Shown in pieces: positions 46,803-58,741 of a stretch of DNA of 64,000 nt. Position 1 is the stretch's first letter, and each line of letters starts with the position of its first letter. The translations under genes and the position numbers were made by a program. The DNA is from Lucifuga dentata (taxonomy: Eukaryota > Chordata > Actinopteri > Ophidiiformes > Bythitidae), in the NCBI GenBank assembly GCA_014773175.1, contig VXCM01000413.1, positions 62,001 through 126,000 on the forward strand, read 5' to 3'. Under the pieces are notes generated by a model that ran no database searches, was not told where the DNA came from, and worked only from the letters and a program-made list of their open reading frames with translations.

Positions 46803-49724
46803 CTCTTTTTTGTCTGTTTATGCTCTCTCACTGTGACCCTGACTAAATGCAGGATAGCGAATTGTTGGTCTCAAGCCTGATGATACGAAGCACAGAAATG
46901 CTCCCCCGAGTATGATTATGTTTTCCAAATGGCCATGATCGCAACTCCATATTTAGTATGCACTATCTGCTCTAAATGAAAAATATTGTTCAGTTTGTGT
47001 ATGAGTATGATGTGACCCAACAGCTTGCTGGACTGGGAAAGTTTTAACACTGCAAGCATAGTCACAGCACAGTTCAAAGTTTTTCTCTGTTTAGAAGATT
47101 TGGACTGAATGTTTCTGTACAAGCTTTCATTTCTGCTCTTTTTATGTGTCCTGTCTTTTCTTTAACAAAAGGGAGACTTCACAAGTGTTTCTTTTGAAGG
47201 CAACACAGGGGCCAAAGCCTCACATTTTCCATTGCAGGTCTGCAGACTAAGACAAAGCTAAATAATTCATGAGCTACATTTGTATTGAAGGAGTATCATC
47301 CTATGAATCAGTTGGTTCACTCTTCTGCTGGCTGAAATTGTGCTGTCAGCACAGCCAGGTTGGACCAGAAGTGCTTACGTCTGCTTATACAGCTCCACCC
47401 AGCTAAGAGTCCCCCTCCTGAACAAAACAAACGCTTCCTTGTGTGTGTTCGTCATCACAAATATCCCTGCATCACGGCAATGGGAAGCATATCTTGAGTT
47501 ATGACCTTTTCTGTGAATAATGAGAAGTTTTTATCCTGTAATTGATACTCAGTGGAAAGAAATAATAACAGTGAAACTGTTTTGCTGACACATCTGCACT
47601 GGGTTACCACACTGCCAACTGGCAGATACTGTATGACGATGATGACATATTGACAGAGCCTCCATAGAGACGCTTCCAGCTCCATCGCTTTGCTAGGCTC
47701 GGGGCAAGAGATTTCTGCTTTGGGGTTTCGTCGAAGGAAATCTAGACAGAGGCGGATGACACCCGTGGGCCTCCTGGATGAGAATAGATGAGGACATTTA
47801 GGCTGTCAGCAGTGAGGAGGCCTATCTAACTCCGTCAGAAGTCCACAAGGGAGGGAGAAGACACTAGGGCCCCAGTCTCAATTGGCGTAGCATAGCCTTT
47901 TTTCCCATGCATCTTTCAAAGGCTGGAAATTGTGATATTTTTGTCTCTGGATTGCTGCCTTTGTTTAGGAGAGAAATAAAATCTTTCTTCTGTCATCTAT
48001 TGCTGCTTTAGTGAAGAGGGTGCTCGCCCTCCCTAAACTCAAGTTTCTTTTACAAATCATGTTATTTTTACAACAACACCGGTGGTAGGTGCTGAGGGAG
48101 CCACTTTAGATGATTGAGAAGAAGCTGCAGGGGTCTTGTGTAAGATGGCGATCGATTTCACTGTCTTTCTACTCTTGTCTGTGTTGTTGGGGGCCTTTAG
48201 GCAGCAGTCTAGCAACCCCTAACGTGCACATAAAAAGGAGGCAGCAATCCACATGATGCTTTATCAGTCAATATGACCTTCTGCTGGAGAACAGACTCTT
48301 TCCCTCCAGATTCTCCAGGCCTGCAGCCCACACAGCCCACTGAGTACTGTCGGCTTTTAGCACCCGCACAGCTGAGGCAAGCTGAGCTCATTATCTGTGT
48401 GTTCTTGGAAAAGACAGTGCAGGGTTAACGTCTGTAGGCTTCTGAGCAGGCAGGAGTATAAGAAACACATTGAGTTGACATTGAGTTGTTGAGTCACTCC
48501 TTGGTGAACCATTAAAATCAGTCCTTAAAAAATCTCAAGAAGGCTGAAACAAGAAATGGATATAATAAACGAAAACAGTCATCTTGGGAAACTGAGTCGA
48601 GAATGCTTTTATTTTCTTCGGCTGAGGACTGCTTCACTAATTGGGTTATGTGGCTTTGGCAAGGAAGCTGTCAAGCTTCAGGGGTTTTTATTTGTGACTG
48701 GCCATCAACACACACACACACAGCCCAGGGCAGTGACCCTTAGGGTGGCGCCCCTGAGAGGACCTTTAAGGTACAGCTGTCTGTCAAGTCGCTCCAGAAG
48801 CCCCAAATTTACAGAAAATCCCAGGCTCTGTGGTGATCGGGTGAGAGGAGGCAAGAGGCCACACAGCTGTGTATTAGAGGAGGTTTTACTGCTCTTTAGG
48901 TAGTCTTACACAGTGAGTGTGAGTGGCTGCTGGGGAGGAATAGCCGTCACATGTGGTAGGCGATGTAATCTATTAGCTTTAAAGGACCAAAAACATAAAT
49001 GGCTTCTCTTGGAAGCATTAGGCAGAATATAAAAGCTGTTGATAGCACTGTGGATGATAAATAGACCACATGGACGTACATACGTACACACTCACACACC
49101 TGCATATTGAACTGTATGTGACTGTAATTTGGGTATCCTGAATCACATTGAAGTACTGGCATTCCTATATATTATATTTAATTTGTCCAATAAATTTGTG
49201 TGTTCTATATAACTACACCTATGCACACTGGTGACAGTGTCATATTTATTCATTATCAGGTTTCAAAATCTTGGATTCTCTCCTCCACTGAGCTGTACTT
49301 TATCTAAATTAGGCTATTTGGATGAAGTGTTTGCTTATCAGCTTGAATATTAATTGAGTCAAATGCAATAATGTGGTCTGACTGATTTTTCAGCTAAATC
49401 TGTAGCACCACTATCATTCTGAGGCCACCCTGCCGGCCCAGATGTTGGGACTTTATCAGATGTGGTCCACCTGCTGTGATGTGGACACTGACTTATGACC
49501 AGTGGCTTAGAATGGCTTTTCTCCTCCTCTGCATTACAAAGAAAGATCAACAGATGCAGAGAGCATAACATGAGCACATCTGAACAGAAAGCCATCTACT
49601 CAGCATCACTGCATTAAAATGGTTATGATGAATAATGTGGATTGCACCTTTCCCTTTATTTCAAAGCATAACTGCATTATGGAGAGTGGAACATTCTGAA
49701 ACTAGAGTTCAATCAGAGAGCTCA

Positions 49725-50147
49725 TACCTCCACCAAGGCCCAGCAGTTCTCTGAATTTGCAAGTGAAAATCCAGATTTATACATAATTAAATTGAAATTA
49801 GATGTAAAAAAAAAAAGAAAAAAAAAATAACAGACATCATCGTATTCTGATTCAAGTTCAATATTTAAACTTGGGCTACAATGTACATGTCTTTATTTTT
49901 TCTTCAATGTTTATGTCTTAGTTTTTCACAGATGCCTATCATACAACGATAAAAAAAAAAAGTAAAAAAAAAAAAAATAATTTTCCTGGATTTTGATCTG
50001 GCTCTGCCTCAAATTCTAATCAAGTCTTCCTTGGCCCAAGTTCCACCTATCTACAAATTTTTACTGAAATCCATCTGTTATGTTTTGATATATGCTGCTG
50101 ACAGACAAACAAAAGCTGGTGAAAAAATAATCTCCTTGGCAGAGGTA
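49725..50147. mobile_element. ACCTCCACCAAGG inverted-repeat element, longer copy
   Basis: Begins TACCTCCACCAAGGCC and ends CTCCTTGGCAGAGGTA, matching inverted ends with small differences. The right half keeps the family phrases GGATTTTGATCTGGCTCTG and CTGAAATCCATCTGTTATG and a GACAGACAAACAAA stretch. The middle has two A-rich runs (49806-49829 and 49950-49979) not seen in the 226-bp copy at 42492. Confidence 0.62.
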
Positions 50148-52499
50148 TAACAAAAAACCGTGAAAAATATGTCTTATGTCTCAAACCATCTATAAAATGC
50201 ACACAGTGTGAAAATGCATCATAAACTCATAAAATACCAAGGTTGCGTATACAGTACATCTGTGTCTATACAAATATCCTTGCTTGCCCAAGCATGTATG
50301 TGGAAAAGAGTGCATGTCTGTGCATGTGTGCATATGTGCCCGTCTAAAGGCAGCTACGGTGGTGGCTTCCCGGGGAATTGAAATTAATGAGTGTAATCAG
50401 AAGCAAACAGCGAGCCAGGCAAGGGCAATTAATACAAGCAAGGCGAGCAGAGCCGCTGGTTTGCTCGGCCAGCCATGGCTGGAGCTGAAGAGATGGAGGA
50501 TTAAGATGCAGCCACAGACAAACCCTACAGCTTTTCAACACACAGCACGTGTACACAGAGGCAAGGCGCTGGGAGCCTGGCACCAGCATGCATCCACCAA
50601 GCAGCCGCTCGGCCAGCCCAGCCCGATGCAAGATGACAACCTCCTGGCAGCATTCAGATAACACCGTCATCTCTATTTAGTTCTGAGGCCAAAGGAAGGC
50701 CTCACTATGGCTTCTGTGCTACATTTGAAAGGGATTTGACACATGGTGCACAGTGGAGCTACTATGTGAAAGACAGAGACAGAGGAACTAAAGAGATAGA
50801 AATAGAGAGGGGGAGGGCACTGTGTCCTCAACTCAAGTACATCTCAGTGTGAGGAGCATTGTTAGCCCCCTTTTTCTTCCATGTTTTTCTGATTGAACAT
50901 CCTTAGCTGCGTGCATTCCATGTTTCTTCAAGTATACATATTTGCTTTCATACGAACAAACATATTGGACGCAGCTGCCTTCACAAAGCACCCAGACTGT
51001 TGTTTTCTTTAATTGATGCTAAACAAGAGTGTCACCACCCAGGATCTTTTCATTCAGCCCTCCCTTGTTGCCTTGAATGGCGTTTGTTCCCGGGGCGCTC
51101 TCGCGTTTCCACTGTTTACATGAGATAATGATGCGTGTGTAAGAATACACCGCCAGGCCCAAAGAGGACTGACAGGAAATGTGATGGCTGGCTTTTCAGT
51201 CCAATCCAATTTGTGTTGAGACCGAACAATGATGTCAGCACAGATGCTCGGGAATGTAATGCAGACTGATGCTAAAGGTGCAATCCGTGATGCACATAGG
51301 ACATAAAGGCTTTAGTTTGTCCCTGCAATGACTAAAGGTCATGTAAAGTCAAACACACGTCCATTGTGAAACATCAGACTACAATTGCTAAAATGTTGCT
51401 GATGTCTCTCATCTGCTAATGTCATCAAAATGTGAATTGTGACCAAATATTGACTTTGGGGGGTATTAGCAACATAAATACAGTATGTGAACACTCAAAA
51501 TGTTGCTATTGTTGTCAAAATAAAATCAAAACATAAGGATAATTGATTGACTTGTCTGAAAGTCCAGACGTAGAATCGACCAAGTGTGTGTGCATTGGAG
51601 AACACAAACTGTGGCTTTAAAACCAAAATGTCAGTTGTCAAATGTTGTTAACATCATCCCCTCCTCCTCTACTTATGTGGTTATTTCTGTGCAGTTTTAG
51701 TGTGTCTCACCAAAAATGCTTTATGAAACACTGATGGGTTGGAGGGCAAGTCTAAAAGAATGACAAAACATCTCAGTCAGACTTTAATTGAATTCTCCTC
51801 CAACATATTTTATCAGGAGAAATATCATTGCCTATTGATTGATTCTCCTCCTATTCATAAATCCTGTTCTTTATTGTCAGACTGTAGAGAGCATTGCCTT
51901 GAAGCCGTCTTGACACCTTCACAGGCGTCAATAAATTACTGACACTTCAATAACTACTGAGATACGTGCTCTGTGCCTATGAAAGTCAATAGTTTAACAT
52001 GTCTCTCTTTCAGAACACCATTACTTTAATGGAGGACAACTGAAACTCTGAAATTTACTGTTTTCCTCATGGCTGTGTAGGTCTGAAAGAAACTGCCTTG
52101 TAACATCAACTCTGTCAGATTGCTCTTAGCAATTGATGAGTTTCCTGGTGTAATAGTGTTAAAAGGATTTTTGTCTCTTCTCTTGGCCAGAGATCAAAGT
52201 CTTTCATCTCTCTGATGGAGCTTGTCTGCCCTCTTCTGGCCTCATCTTGTCATGAGATGTTGACTTTTGGCTGCACGAGTGAAAAGAAAAAATCCATTTA
52301 TATTATTTACAGAGCCACTTTACTCGACTAACCTTCATTTTTCCAATCATCTGACTCAAGGGGGGCAAATTATGGAACTCATTTTATTATTTGGTAAATT
52401 TAAAAATTTAAAGATTTACTAAATAGGCCAAAAAAGTTATTTAGTATCTGTTTTATGATTTTTTTTTCTTTATATATCTCATTATTTCAACTACATTTA
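50148..52499. other. Repeat-poor non-coding stretch
   Basis: No microsatellite of note and no recognisable exon. Between about 50340-50660 and 51000-51300 the base composition is balanced and repeat-free, which is what conserved non-coding elements look like, but conservation cannot be judged from one sequence. The frames at 50284-50661 (plus) and 50344-50670 (minus) overlap each other and match nothing I know. Confidence 0.4.
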
Positions 52500-52915
52500 G
52501 GCTTAGACTCATCCCTGGAATCCATCATGACTATGATTTTAATGACTAAGATTTCATACTGACTACATCTTTCTGGATCCTCTTACTGGATCATGGCTTA
52601 ATTGCTTTTTTATGCATCTTCCTGAAATCCTGTAATCTTCCTATCTCATTGTTTTTTGTGTGTATTTCTAATTTGCCTGCACTCCCACCTGTACAGCTCC
52701 TATTGGACACCTGGACATTCCAGGAGGGGGAATCTGTCTTTGAATGGCCTCTCTCTTCCATTTTTTCCCTTATATGATACAGTAAGTTTTTTCTTAAGTA
52801 ATTTTTTCTTGTTTTCATGGAGAGCTTGGGCTGGGTCAGGAACCATTGATGTATGGTCCTGTAAAGGCCTTTCAGACATTTATGTGATATTGGGTTATAC
52901 AAATAAACTTGACTA
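52500..52915 (+). mobile_element. LINE 3' tail (CR1/L2 type)
   Basis: The stretch CTGCACTCCCACCTGTACAG, GGACACCTGGACATTCCAGG, CTCTTCCATTTTTTCCCTTA, GTAAAGGCCTTTCAGACATT and GTGATATTGGGTTATACAAA, followed by TAAACTTGACTAGAC, is the order of a 3' untranslated tail found in very many fish CR1/L2-type LINE copies. No reverse transcriptase coding part is attached, so this is a heavily 5'-truncated copy. The 5' limit is approximate, and the minus-strand frame across it is a shadow. Confidence 0.62.
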
Positions 52916-55640
52916 GACAAAAGATTCAGACACATATGACTGACTGATCCAAATGACAAATCATCAATTTTCTACTCATATGAAGTTGTGTATCTCTGTA
53001 CATTGTAAGAAAGAAGTTATTGTGCTGAGAAACAAATCTACATATTATAGCAAATCCTACATTCTAGCTGGAAGACATTCTCTTGAATTAAACAGCATTG
53101 CCATAGGAGTCATTCCTTGTTTTGCTAGAAACACCTGAAACTTTCTGAAGGACCCACTGATCTCCCTGAAAAGACCCCCAGCTGTCCCTAGACCCCAGTT
53201 AAAACTACAAACCATTTAATAATAGACTTTGGCATTAATGGGTGCATAAATCTATCAGACTGTCAGAGAATGACAAATAGCTATACTGTGGAGCATTTAA
53301 CAAAGTAATCTTTAATAACTAATGAGGCTGTTCCTTAGATTAAAGCAAAATTCACAATTCAATCAGCTGCTTTAGAATAAAAAAAGGAGAAAAAAAGACT
53401 GATAATTAAAGCAGCAGTTTCCATGGCTCACCATAGGCTATTTCAAAGAGCCACAGATCCAAGTTTTAGCATGTTTCTTTATGAGAAACACACCTCCCTA
53501 TTAGAGGAGAGGAATGAAAAACGCTCTCTGGAGTCAAAACCATCAGCAGATGCCACTGCAGTGGTATTTCTGAAGCCGTGCGTCAGAGCTGCACCCGTGG
53601 CCAAACCGCTTATTAAAACACAGAGAGCCAAGTGCCATAAAGACAGAAGGAGAGCAGCTTGTTATTATTCTTTCTGAGAGGTGAACAGGCTGAGATCAAT
53701 GGCTGCAGCGGTTTCCCCTCACCACAACTATGACTCAGTAAAGCACAAAGGGCCAAGTAGCTCTGACCCATACAATCACAGATATTAACTATTCTGGGGC
53801 CTTTGAAGGGCTTGCCAAGAATAATTTCCCACATGTAACATTTCCCACCAATGCCTATATACCCTGACTAACAGAGGATGGCAGAGTGGAATCAATAGAA
53901 AACCAGACCAATGTCATTACTTAGCTGTCATTTTTCAGCTGTCATTTTTCAGCTTATGAAACTTATTGTGACTTAGTTAAGTTTTGTGCAATCAATGGCA
54001 CACTAGCTTTAAATATATATCAGTGAAAGTGCTGCATCATGCAACTGAAACTGTGTTAAATAACAGCAAGAAACAAAGATGAGCAAGTAAGGCTATAAAT
54101 GTGATGTTGTCAGAGTTGATGATGTCTGTCAAGGCTCTTCATCAGTTGTTGCTGAGGTGTCATATTGTACGCTGGGGTCCCATGTTAATGAAGATACTGG
54201 ATTGTGCGCTATTATCAGCCTGAGCTCGCTGATGTGTGTCATAGAACCTCCCCAGTCCTGTACTGTCCCCTGCATTGAGGAGGAGATGGACTGGAAAACT
54301 GCTGAGGTCTTACAGTCGAATGCAAAGTCCTGATTGTGCTAAGCATAAGGCTGAGGCATCCATACATTATGTTGGCCTGTAAAAAAGTCCTGTGTGACAT
54401 GATGGAGGTTTCTTCCTGACCATGCGTAGTGAATGTTATATTTTATAATCAGACCAACCAGTGACATCAATCCATTCTGGTAAAATCAGCTGTCAGTCAG
54501 TATAACAGGTAATGAAACCTCAAGGGTATGGAAACGGTCAACTTTGCAGATAGAAAATAAAATAATCAGCTGTCAGTGAGGTCAGTCCAAATAATAATAT
54601 ATTTTTTTGCCTTGAAAAACTCTTAGCAGCTCACGATGTTACATTTTGAGAATCGCTGAGCTGCTATAGGCTAAAGTTTGGTTAGCTTGGTGGCTGGACT
54701 TCTGCTGCTATTTGAAGTGTGGAGGTTAAAAAAAAATGTAATAGAAAATCAATTTGACAAAAATACTTGTGAATTGAAAATAACATAATTTACTGAAGTC
54801 ATTCAAAATATAATGATCCTCTAGAAGGGAAATTACTGCATTTATAAAGCTAAGAAAGTCACTTACATGTAAAATATTACAATATTACATGTGCATTTCA
54901 AGAAGGAAATACACCACTAGAACACAGTAATTACATACTATAGCTACTCACTTCATCATGAAAAGTATTTGATTTTTTACACTGGACTACTGTATTGCAT
55001 ATAGGATCTGAGCCTTTTTAATGTCCCACTGCAAAATGTGCACTTGTATTATCATTTAAATATCTTATAGCCATAAATTGGCAATTAGCTGAACAGCTCA
55101 ATTTGAGTGCTGGTAAAAGAAAGGAAATATTCAGTATGAGTAGAACAAAATGTGTGAGTATCACAAGGAACCCCAAAATATTTCTATTAGAGAATTATGA
55201 GATTGAAGAAGTCCAACACTAAAACACATATTTTAGATATGTTAAAAGTCCACATCATGACGTGCAGTTTGGTAACTGCATCGTACTTATTGAGAAAATC
55301 AGATACTATATTTGTATATATAGTGGGACTGAGCTTTGCTTAACCTCAGTATCTTTGTAATGTCATTTAATCAACACAATTATTTTGTCTGTTTTTTGTC
55401 TGTACACAAGTAGTGACTCACATGTAATCAAAGTGCACACTGGTGCCAGTATAAGTCTTTATATTTGCCATATTACATATTTACAAAAGCAAGTCCATAT
55501 CTGCATATACAGTACATTTTGTCTTACATAAGGCACATGCTACTAAAACACAACATGTTTTAATCAGTGTATCCATACAGCATACAGTATACTGTGTATG
55601 TGTATATATATACATACATACATATATAGATACATTGATT
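52916..55640. other. No gene seen
   Basis: AT-rich DNA without simple-sequence arrays larger than short A/T runs. No frame is credible. The 3' part lies downstream of the C3orf38 homologue. Confidence 0.5.
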
Positions 55641-55649
55641 TATTTTGCT

Positions 55650-55735
55650 TTTCTTCTACACTGTAAACCACTTTGGATCAATGTTGTGTTTACAATGATA
55701 CTGTATATAAATAAAGTTGAGTTGAGTTAAAGTTT
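55650..55735 (+). mobile_element. Retroposon 3' tail fragment
   Basis: ACTGTAAACCACTTTGGATC, then ATATAAATAAAGTTGAGTTG and AGTT units followed by poly-A, is the usual end of fish LINE/SINE 3' tails (CACTTT...TATAAATAAAGTTGA). Only the last 85 bp are recognisable. It lies about 70 bp beyond the C3orf38 stop codon, in what is probably that gene's 3' UTR on the opposite strand. Confidence 0.55.
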
Positions 55736-55801
55736 AAAAAAAAAAAAACATACAGTAAATGTTATAAACATCAAATGTCATAAACGTTACGAACTCCATC
55801 A

Positions 55802-58741
55802 TCATCGGCAAAGAAGCTGCAGTTCACTAGAATCGCACGTCAAGGCGGGCGCCACCATCTCTGTCCCTCCCAGAGCATCCTGCCCTCTGATCTTCAGGTT
55901 GACAAACTTGATCTTCCAGCTGTTGCTGTTCAGTGGGGAGCGAATGAGACCAAATATTTGCTCAAAGATGCCCAGACAGGTGTCGTCTCTGTGGATGGTC
56001 CCAGCCACGGCCACCAGCACTAGGCCGTGGGGGGAAGCCAGGGCCCTTAGGCCATGTGGCTCCAAGTTGGGGCTGAGGAGGAGGCGTTCTTCTCTGGTCA
56101 AAGCCAGGAGACGCAGATTAACCAGCTCAGCACCCAAGAACTCCTCCACATGCTGACCATCAGCACTAAGAAAAAGAACTGTTTTTATTTCTCTATATCA
56201 CAGGTCTTTACTATTAGAGATGCTACTCTAATAGTAAATTTAAGTTTCACTCCATTTATTCACTGTATTGTACTGTTAAATTTAACATTATTTATTTTTA
56301 ATTATGAGTGTTTATGTTTATTTGAATTATATTTTCAAAATGGCTAAAGGTTTGATAAAAAAAAAATCTGAGTTGTCAGTGAGCTGTTGTCAGTACTTGA
56401 TGAGTTTATTTATTGTAAATTGCTGAACAGTTTCTTCGTACAGCAGGAGAAACAACTTTTAGGTGCGCTGAGACATGAGATCAAGTTTTTTTTGTTTGTT
56501 TTTTTTTTTAGAAAGCCAGTTTAATCTGATCTGGTCCTTTGCAAAAACTGGGTAAAACTACTAAAAACTGAAAGCAATAATTTTTAGAAACTGGACAGTT
56601 TTAACAGTGTTTAGTTTGTGCCATATGTATTTTATCAACTTCATTTTGCTCATTTGACAAGACGCTTATGTGCAACTAACTTTAGTTCATTTTATTTCAG
56701 CTATACCTTAAATAGAGTTTCACATCATTAATTCAAACTGAGTAAAATCTCAGTATAGAAGTGCTACTTCAACATACACATTATAGTTTCTTTAACAGTC
56801 CTTTAACAGTTAGTTGACTCAGCAATAACACTGATTCACAATTAGAGGCAGTATTAAACCTTAACAGCAAGACAAAGTTTGTGATTAAGGTTTAAAATTG
56901 TCCAAGAGTATCAAAGATCCTCTCCTGACTCTACATTAGATTAATAATATAATTAAACTACTTCTAAGGAAGGGTATCAAATCATTTCACACCAATACAC
57001 TTTTCATGTTTGTTCATCAATCAGAGACCAAACATAGCACAAGTATTTTGACCCCCTACCACGTCCCCCCTTTGGATGAACTGCCAAATTAAATAAATGT
57101 CAGAAAGCAAATGTTCACATCTGTCAAGGTAAAGCAGAGACTGAAAAGCACTCATCCCTTCACCAAAGAGTAAATCAATGACAAAAGCAGCATGCAACAT
57201 GCCTATATAAATAAACAAATCAAATCTTTATTTTGTTGCACTTGTTTCTAACTATTATCTGCATCATTACCTGGAGAGCAGGTGAAGCTTCACATCTGGC
57301 CAGAAGTGCTGTGGCCCCCAGTCCTGTGGCTGCTGGCCCAGAGAGGGATTGTGGCTGTTCAGGAGCTGGAAGAACCACTGGCAGAACTGCTGACCGAGTG
57401 CCAGTGGGTCAAAGCCAGCCTCAGCTTTCCCATCTGTGCTACTAGACACTGTCTCTGTGGACTCTGGCCTGCCATCATCTCCTCCAAGGCTTCTTTGATT
57501 CACCGGGAGCTGTAAAGAAGGAAAAGTTAGTGTTGTGGCTCCTTTTCTTCATTGTTAGGATGCTCGGTTACATTTGTAACATATAAACAAGTCATCCTCA
57601 ATTGAGAGGAAGTTCGCTTGGGCTAATGGCACTAAGGCTTCATAAGCCAACCTGCTCAGTTAGTATGCTTTTTTTTTCCAGCACACACTTACACAATATT
57701 TTTGATTTTAAATAAATTATTTTTCATTTTTGACCCCAAATACATTTGACCTCCCTCCTTTTAGTCTGAACATATTCTATTATGATAATGCACATGCATA
57801 AATGCACATATACACACAATGCATAGCTGTTTGGGCCTTTATATATTTTACTCATTAACTGCATATACAATTTGTCTCTGTATCTGTACATGCATCAAAT
57901 AAACTGACGGCCCGGCTTTCTGTTCTTACCTTCCCAGGTGACCACAGCACCAGCGTCCTTTTCACCAGCTGGTGCTTCTCGCTGCTGGGGGGCATCAGCA
58001 CCCCGTCTTTAGCCAGATACTTAAATATGAGGTCACGGTGCACCTTCTTCCTTTTCAGGAACTCCTCTGCATTTTTACTGTAGGACAGAATTGCCTCCAT
58101 AGCCTCTAATAATAGATAAGACAATGGAAATATTTCATTATGTGAATATCATGCCCTTACGTGTAAGGTTAAAGAAACAGCAGCAGGAAAACTCAGTTCT
58201 GACAAAACTGGAAGGACTGCATTTCAATTGCATGTTGATGAAGTCACACAAAACTTAATTTTGACAACTCAGTCAATCAAGATAGTTCAGTATGAAACTT
58301 TTAATTTAAGTCATGAGTGAAGAACTCGTAATAATGTTTTCAAAAAAAGACTAATAATTATAATACTTATAATCCATACAGTAGAATTTTATCTTGATAA
58401 TTTAGGATTATCCCCACGCCTTACTATAGCCCACCAGCGTCCGTTTTGAAAGAAGAGCGAAGTCAGACGAGGAATAAGAGGCTATTTATTCAGCTACAGC
58501 AGTTAGCATTATAATATAATAATTATAATAACTATTCGTAAAAATGTTTAAAAAGTGTAATAGGAGTTTCTTATGACGACAGAGAATGTAGTTGAGTGCT
58601 GCCAGGGATCATACCTGAGACATTTTCCACTACTATCATCTTATTCGTCACTGTGTCGGCCAGTGAAAGTAGGTCACATTTCGACATCATGTTTAATATT
58701 TCTTTGCATCCAAGGAGCTCTGTCGCTGACAGTCCTGACAT
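55802..58741 (-). CDS. C3orf38: C3orf38 homologue, four exons
   Basis: Exons on the minus strand are 58741-58615, 58105-57930, 57509-57271 and 56165-55802; all three introns are GT-AG and the reading frame joins exactly (phases 1, 0, 2). The 301-residue product begins [20 protein letters not shown] and matches human C3orf38 by memory along its length: [20 protein letters not shown] (residues about 47-66), [14 protein letters not shown] and [12 protein letters not shown] (exon 3), and [20 protein letters not shown] then [11 protein letters not shown] and [10 protein letters not shown] (exon 4). An upstream in-frame ATG (58747) would add Met-Lys; a TAG lies just before it. Human C3orf38 is 329 residues and extends past the point where this frame stops (SSELQLLCR), so the C-terminus is about 30 residues shorter. 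The biochemical function is poorly known; reports of a role in apoptosis are not testable here. The C-terminal part has the NTF2-like look of a small alpha/beta domain, which is inference. Confidence 0.92.

Larger units (their letters stand above)
42718..49724. other. No gene seen; microsatellites and low-complexity tracts
   Basis: Contains the CT/CA compound repeat at 42808-42900, poly-A/T tracts at 44642-44659, 45295-45306 and 45909-45936, and (CT)n at 46762-46798. The stretch 47.6-48.9 kb is freer of simple repeats and has AAGATGGCG (near 48144, a YY1-like word), but no exon could be supported. Confidence 0.5.

Noticed and set aside
52591..52959. A 122-codon minus-strand frame
   Set aside because: It lies antisense to the LINE 3' tail at 52500-52915.
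55899..56347. Plus-strand frames of 85 and 97 codons
   Set aside because: They are antisense shadows of exon 4 of the C3orf38 homologue.
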